NCBI GenBank assembly: GCA_031296345.1
Contig: JARLFW010000065.1
Coordinates: 1 to 7,445, forward strand
Direction: 5' to 3'
Length of the DNA stretch: 7,445 bases
From: Nitrosotalea sp.
GTDB taxonomy: Archaea > Thermoproteota > Nitrososphaeria > Nitrososphaerales > Nitrosopumilaceae
Shown piece by piece: positions 5,486 through 7,445 of this stretch; the stretch's first letter is position 1; every line of letters begins with the position of its first letter. The translations under genes were made by a program, and so were the position numbers. The notes beneath the pieces were generated by a model. That model was given only the letters and a program-made list of their open reading frames with translations, was not told where the DNA came from and did no database searches.

Positions 5486-7051
5486 ATGGCAGGAAGGAGA
5501 ATAGTTCTAACTGCAGATCGTAGCCTCATGACTAATTATAGAGGTAATTTTCTGTATGGCTTTATTGCATGTGGTCCTTATGAAGTAGTTCCAGAATGGG
5601 TTTTTGATAAGGTGTTCTGTCCACCAGTAGAAACTGATCAAGTGACTGGTGAAGCAAAGGTGGCTCAGGTCGGATTAAGAAGAGTTGAATCTGCATTGTT
5701 GCAAGGTTACAAACGAGATGAGGTATTTATTGCAAATCCTGATTATTTAGAAAAATGTGTTGGGCCTGATACCAAGGTAGTAGGAATTAATGTAATGGAT
5801 CCGCTTGGTATGGCTCCAGTTACCACTACAATGTCACCAGAAAAACTCTCTTACATTGCAATGAAATTTAAGAGAATGTGTGCTCAGATAATTCAACTAA
5901 AAAAGAAGTATAACTTTCATGTCGTAGTTGGTGGTAATGGTGCATGGGAACTTGCAAAAACTGATAGAATGAAAATTCATGGTATTGATACAGTTGTAGT
6001 AGGAGAAGCAGATGAATTGGCTTTAGATCTTTTCCATGATCTAGAAAAAGGTGATGCCCCAGAACTGATGCATTGTTTTGTTAAAAACATACAAAATATT
6101 CCAATGATTCAGGGACCCACCGTTAACTCGTTAATTGAGGCGATGCGAGGATGTGGACGAGGCTGTGACTTTTGCGATGTTAATAAAAGATCGAAAAAAG
6201 ACTTGCCTTTGGAAAGATTGCAACAAGAGGCAAAAATTAATCTAGATTATGGTTTTGATTCTATTTGGTTGCATTCTGATGAAATGCTTCTTTATGGTTG
6301 TGATAATAAAGAATTTCAACCAAACTATGATGCCATAATTGAATTATGGAAAGGTCTAAAGTCTTTGGGTGCCAGATTTGTTGGAACTACCCACATGACA
6401 TTTTCTGCGGTATGTGCTGACCCCAAACTTCTACATGATATGTCTGAAGTAAATGGCATGAGTGATGAAAAATGGCTTGCCACTAATCTTGGAATTGAAA
6501 CGGTAGCACCTAGAATGGTCAAGAAACACCTTGGAGTTAAGACAAAACCATTTTCAACCGATGAATGGGGATGGGTTGTACGAGAAGGTGCAAGGATATT
6601 AAATGAGAATCATTGGTTCCCAGCAGCTACTATCATAATTGGTTGGCCTGACGAGACACCCGATGAGACTCAATATACTATAGATTTGATTGAAGACTTT
6701 AGAAAAACAAGAATGCGTGGTCTGGTTGCACCATTATTGTATCAAGATTTTAGTGAAAAGAATTCAATGCATTTTGGTAACCTTAACGAAGCACAATTTA
6801 CTCTATTCTGGAAATCTTGGGAACATAATCTCCGAGTCATCAATGATATTATTCCTATAATTATTAGGAACAAGACATTTGGTCCGCCTATGAAACTTGC
6901 TATGTATGGTATGATAAAAGCTGGAACTTGGGCAATTATGAGATATCTACGTGGTTTGTCTAAAGATCTCTTCAATGGTAAACTTCCAGAAGATATAATG
7001 GAAAAATACGCAAGAAGTAGATCTGTAAATGCCCCTTCTTACACTAGGTAG
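5486..7051 (+). CDS. Radical SAM protein with B12-binding-like N-terminal domain, function unknown
   Basis: A 521-aa protein. The N-terminal ~200 residues resemble the cobalamin-binding fold of class-B radical SAM enzymes: a strand VVGINVMDPLG (98-108), then HVVVGGNGAWE (145-155) and DTVVVGEADE (168-177). The DxHxxG cobalamin ligand motif is absent, which is common in this class. The radical SAM cluster motif CGRGCDFC (Cys223, Cys227, Cys230) follows, then a core with GFDSIWLHSDE (256-266), TNLGIETVAPRMV (333-345) and TIIIGWPDET (382-391). The C-terminal ~100 residues are family-specific, with a hydrophobic stretch near 452-460 and 470-487. It has its own TATA box 28 nt before the ATG and is divergent from the transporter. 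Related archaeal enzymes include the GDGT ring synthases GrsA/GrsB, so membrane lipid or cofactor modification is possible, but I cannot assign a reaction. It is not visibly tied to the lar genes. Confidence 0.85.
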   Translation: MAGRRIVLTADRSLMTNYRGNFLYGFIACGPYEVVPEWVFDKVFCPPVETDQVTGEAKVAQVGLRRVESALLQGYKRDEVFIANPDYLEKCVGPDTKVVGINVMDPLGMAPVTTTMSPEKLSYIAMKFKRMCAQIIQLKKKYNFHVVVGGNGAWELAKTDRMKIHGIDTVVVGEADELALDLFHDLEKGDAPELMHCFVKNIQNIPMIQGPTVNSLIEAMRGCGRGCDFCDVNKRSKKDLPLERLQQEAKINLDYGFDSIWLHSDEMLLYGCDNKEFQPNYDAIIELWKGLKSLGARFVGTTHMTFSAVCADPKLLHDMSEVNGMSDEKWLATNLGIETVAPRMVKKHLGVKTKPFSTDEWGWVVREGARILNENHWFPAATIIIGWPDETPDETQYTIDLIEDFRKTRMRGLVAPLLYQDFSEKNSMHFGNLNEAQFTLFWKSWEHNLRVINDIIPIIIRNKTFGPPMKLAMYGMIKAGTWAIMRYLRGLSKDLFNGKLPEDIMEKYARSRSVNAPSYTR

Positions 7052-7433
7052 ATTTTTTCTCTAAGGTTCTAATTGCAGCATCTGCAATAGTATTTGATTT
7101 AGGGGTTAAAACAACAAAATAGATCTTGTCTGATCTTTCTGCAGATTCTACACTTTTGAATTTTTTTAAATTCATGTCAAACTCTAGCAATTTTCCATCC
7201 AGTTTTCCTTTTGAATATATCATCAAATAGGAATTTCCTGAAGCCGGAGTCAAGGGTATTATAGAAAAAATATATCCTTTGTACGAGTTTATTGGCAAAA
7301 CATTTTTCATTGGTGGGGCCATGGTAGACATTGCAATAAATATGTCTTCTGGAGAATCAAACTCTTCAAACTCGAAATCCAATATGTGTACTTGATTATT
7401 CTTGTATAATAATCTATTACATATGATATTCAA
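7044..7433 (-). CDS. Conserved-looking hypothetical protein, start uncertain
   Basis: I do not recognise this family. The frame is open from the window edge to a TAG stop that overlaps the radical SAM gene's end by 8 nt on the other strand. The product is small (up to 129 aa), soluble, and has alternating hydrophobic and charged stretches suggesting a mixed alpha/beta domain, for example GYIFSIIPLTP and DKIYFVVLTPKS. No signal peptide, transmembrane helix or metal motif is evident. The start is unclear: the outermost candidate is TTG at 7431-7433, the frame remains open to the edge, a second TTG lies at 7380-7382 about 27 nt after a TATA-like element, and the first ATG is at 7329-7331. I favour the TTG at 7380-7382 (112 aa) on promoter spacing, or the ATG if TTG is not used. 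The coordinates given are the longest version inside the window. Confidence 0.6.
   Translation of the reverse strand: MNIICNRLLYKNNQVHILDFEFEEFDSPEDIFIAMSTMAPPMKNVLPINSYKGYIFSIIPLTPASGNSYLMIYSKGKLDGKLLEFDMNLKKFKSVESAERSDKIYFVVLTPKSNTIADAAIRTLEKKST
7053..7058 (+). terminator. T6 run after the radical SAM stop
   Basis: Six T residues begin two nt after the TAG stop, fitting an oligo-T archaeal terminator. On the opposite strand the same bases encode the lysines near the end of the hypothetical protein. Confidence 0.5.
7404..7412 (-). promoter_or_regulatory. Possible TATA-like box inside the 5' part of the hypothetical gene
   Basis: The minus strand reads ATTATTATAC here, about 27 nt before the in-frame TTG at 7380-7382. 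This spacing is the main reason to prefer that TTG as the start. The AT-rich context makes chance matches easy. Confidence 0.3.
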
Positions 7434-7445
7434 TTTACAAAAATA

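Overview
The window looks like a piece of an archaeal chromosome, most likely from a Nitrososphaerota (Thaumarchaeota) lineage such as the marine ammonia oxidisers. The DNA is AT-rich and tightly packed. Several genes have a TATA-like box centred about 26-28 nt before the start codon with no clear Shine-Dalgarno sequence, the archaeal leaderless pattern. The proteins also read as archaeal. The lineage is inferred from style, not from a marker gene.

Layout. On the minus strand, from 2819 down to the left edge, lies a three-gene operon: larC, larE, and a class-V cysteine desulfurase cut by the window edge. Both junctions overlap by 4 nt. Divergent from it, on the plus strand, are an NAD-type malate dehydrogenase (2946-3860) and, 33 nt later, larB (3894-4694). 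A minus-strand VIT1/CCC1-type metal transporter (4665-5384) overlaps the end of larB tail to tail. Divergent from the transporter is a large radical SAM protein with a B12-binding-like N-terminal region (5486-7051). Its end overlaps, tail to tail, a minus-strand gene for a small protein I do not recognise.

How the genes fit. LarB, LarC and LarE are the three dedicated enzymes that make the nickel-pincer nucleotide (NPN) cofactor from nicotinic acid adenine dinucleotide. NPN is the cofactor of lactate racemase LarA and related 2-hydroxyacid racemases and epimerases. All three genes are intact here within about 4 kb, but no LarA-like client is present. Instead the neighbours are a desulfurase, which could supply sulfur, and a malate dehydrogenase, which acts on a 2-hydroxyacid. 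The LarE carries three cysteines (CxxC plus the usual one), the pattern of iron-sulfur-dependent LarE proteins that need not sacrifice their own cysteine. This gives a coherent hypothesis: a self-sufficient archaeal NPN pathway serving an unidentified client enzyme, possibly acting on malate or another 2-hydroxyacid.

No tRNA, rRNA, CRISPR array, insertion sequence or long repeat was seen. No gene-free stretch exceeds about 130 bp.
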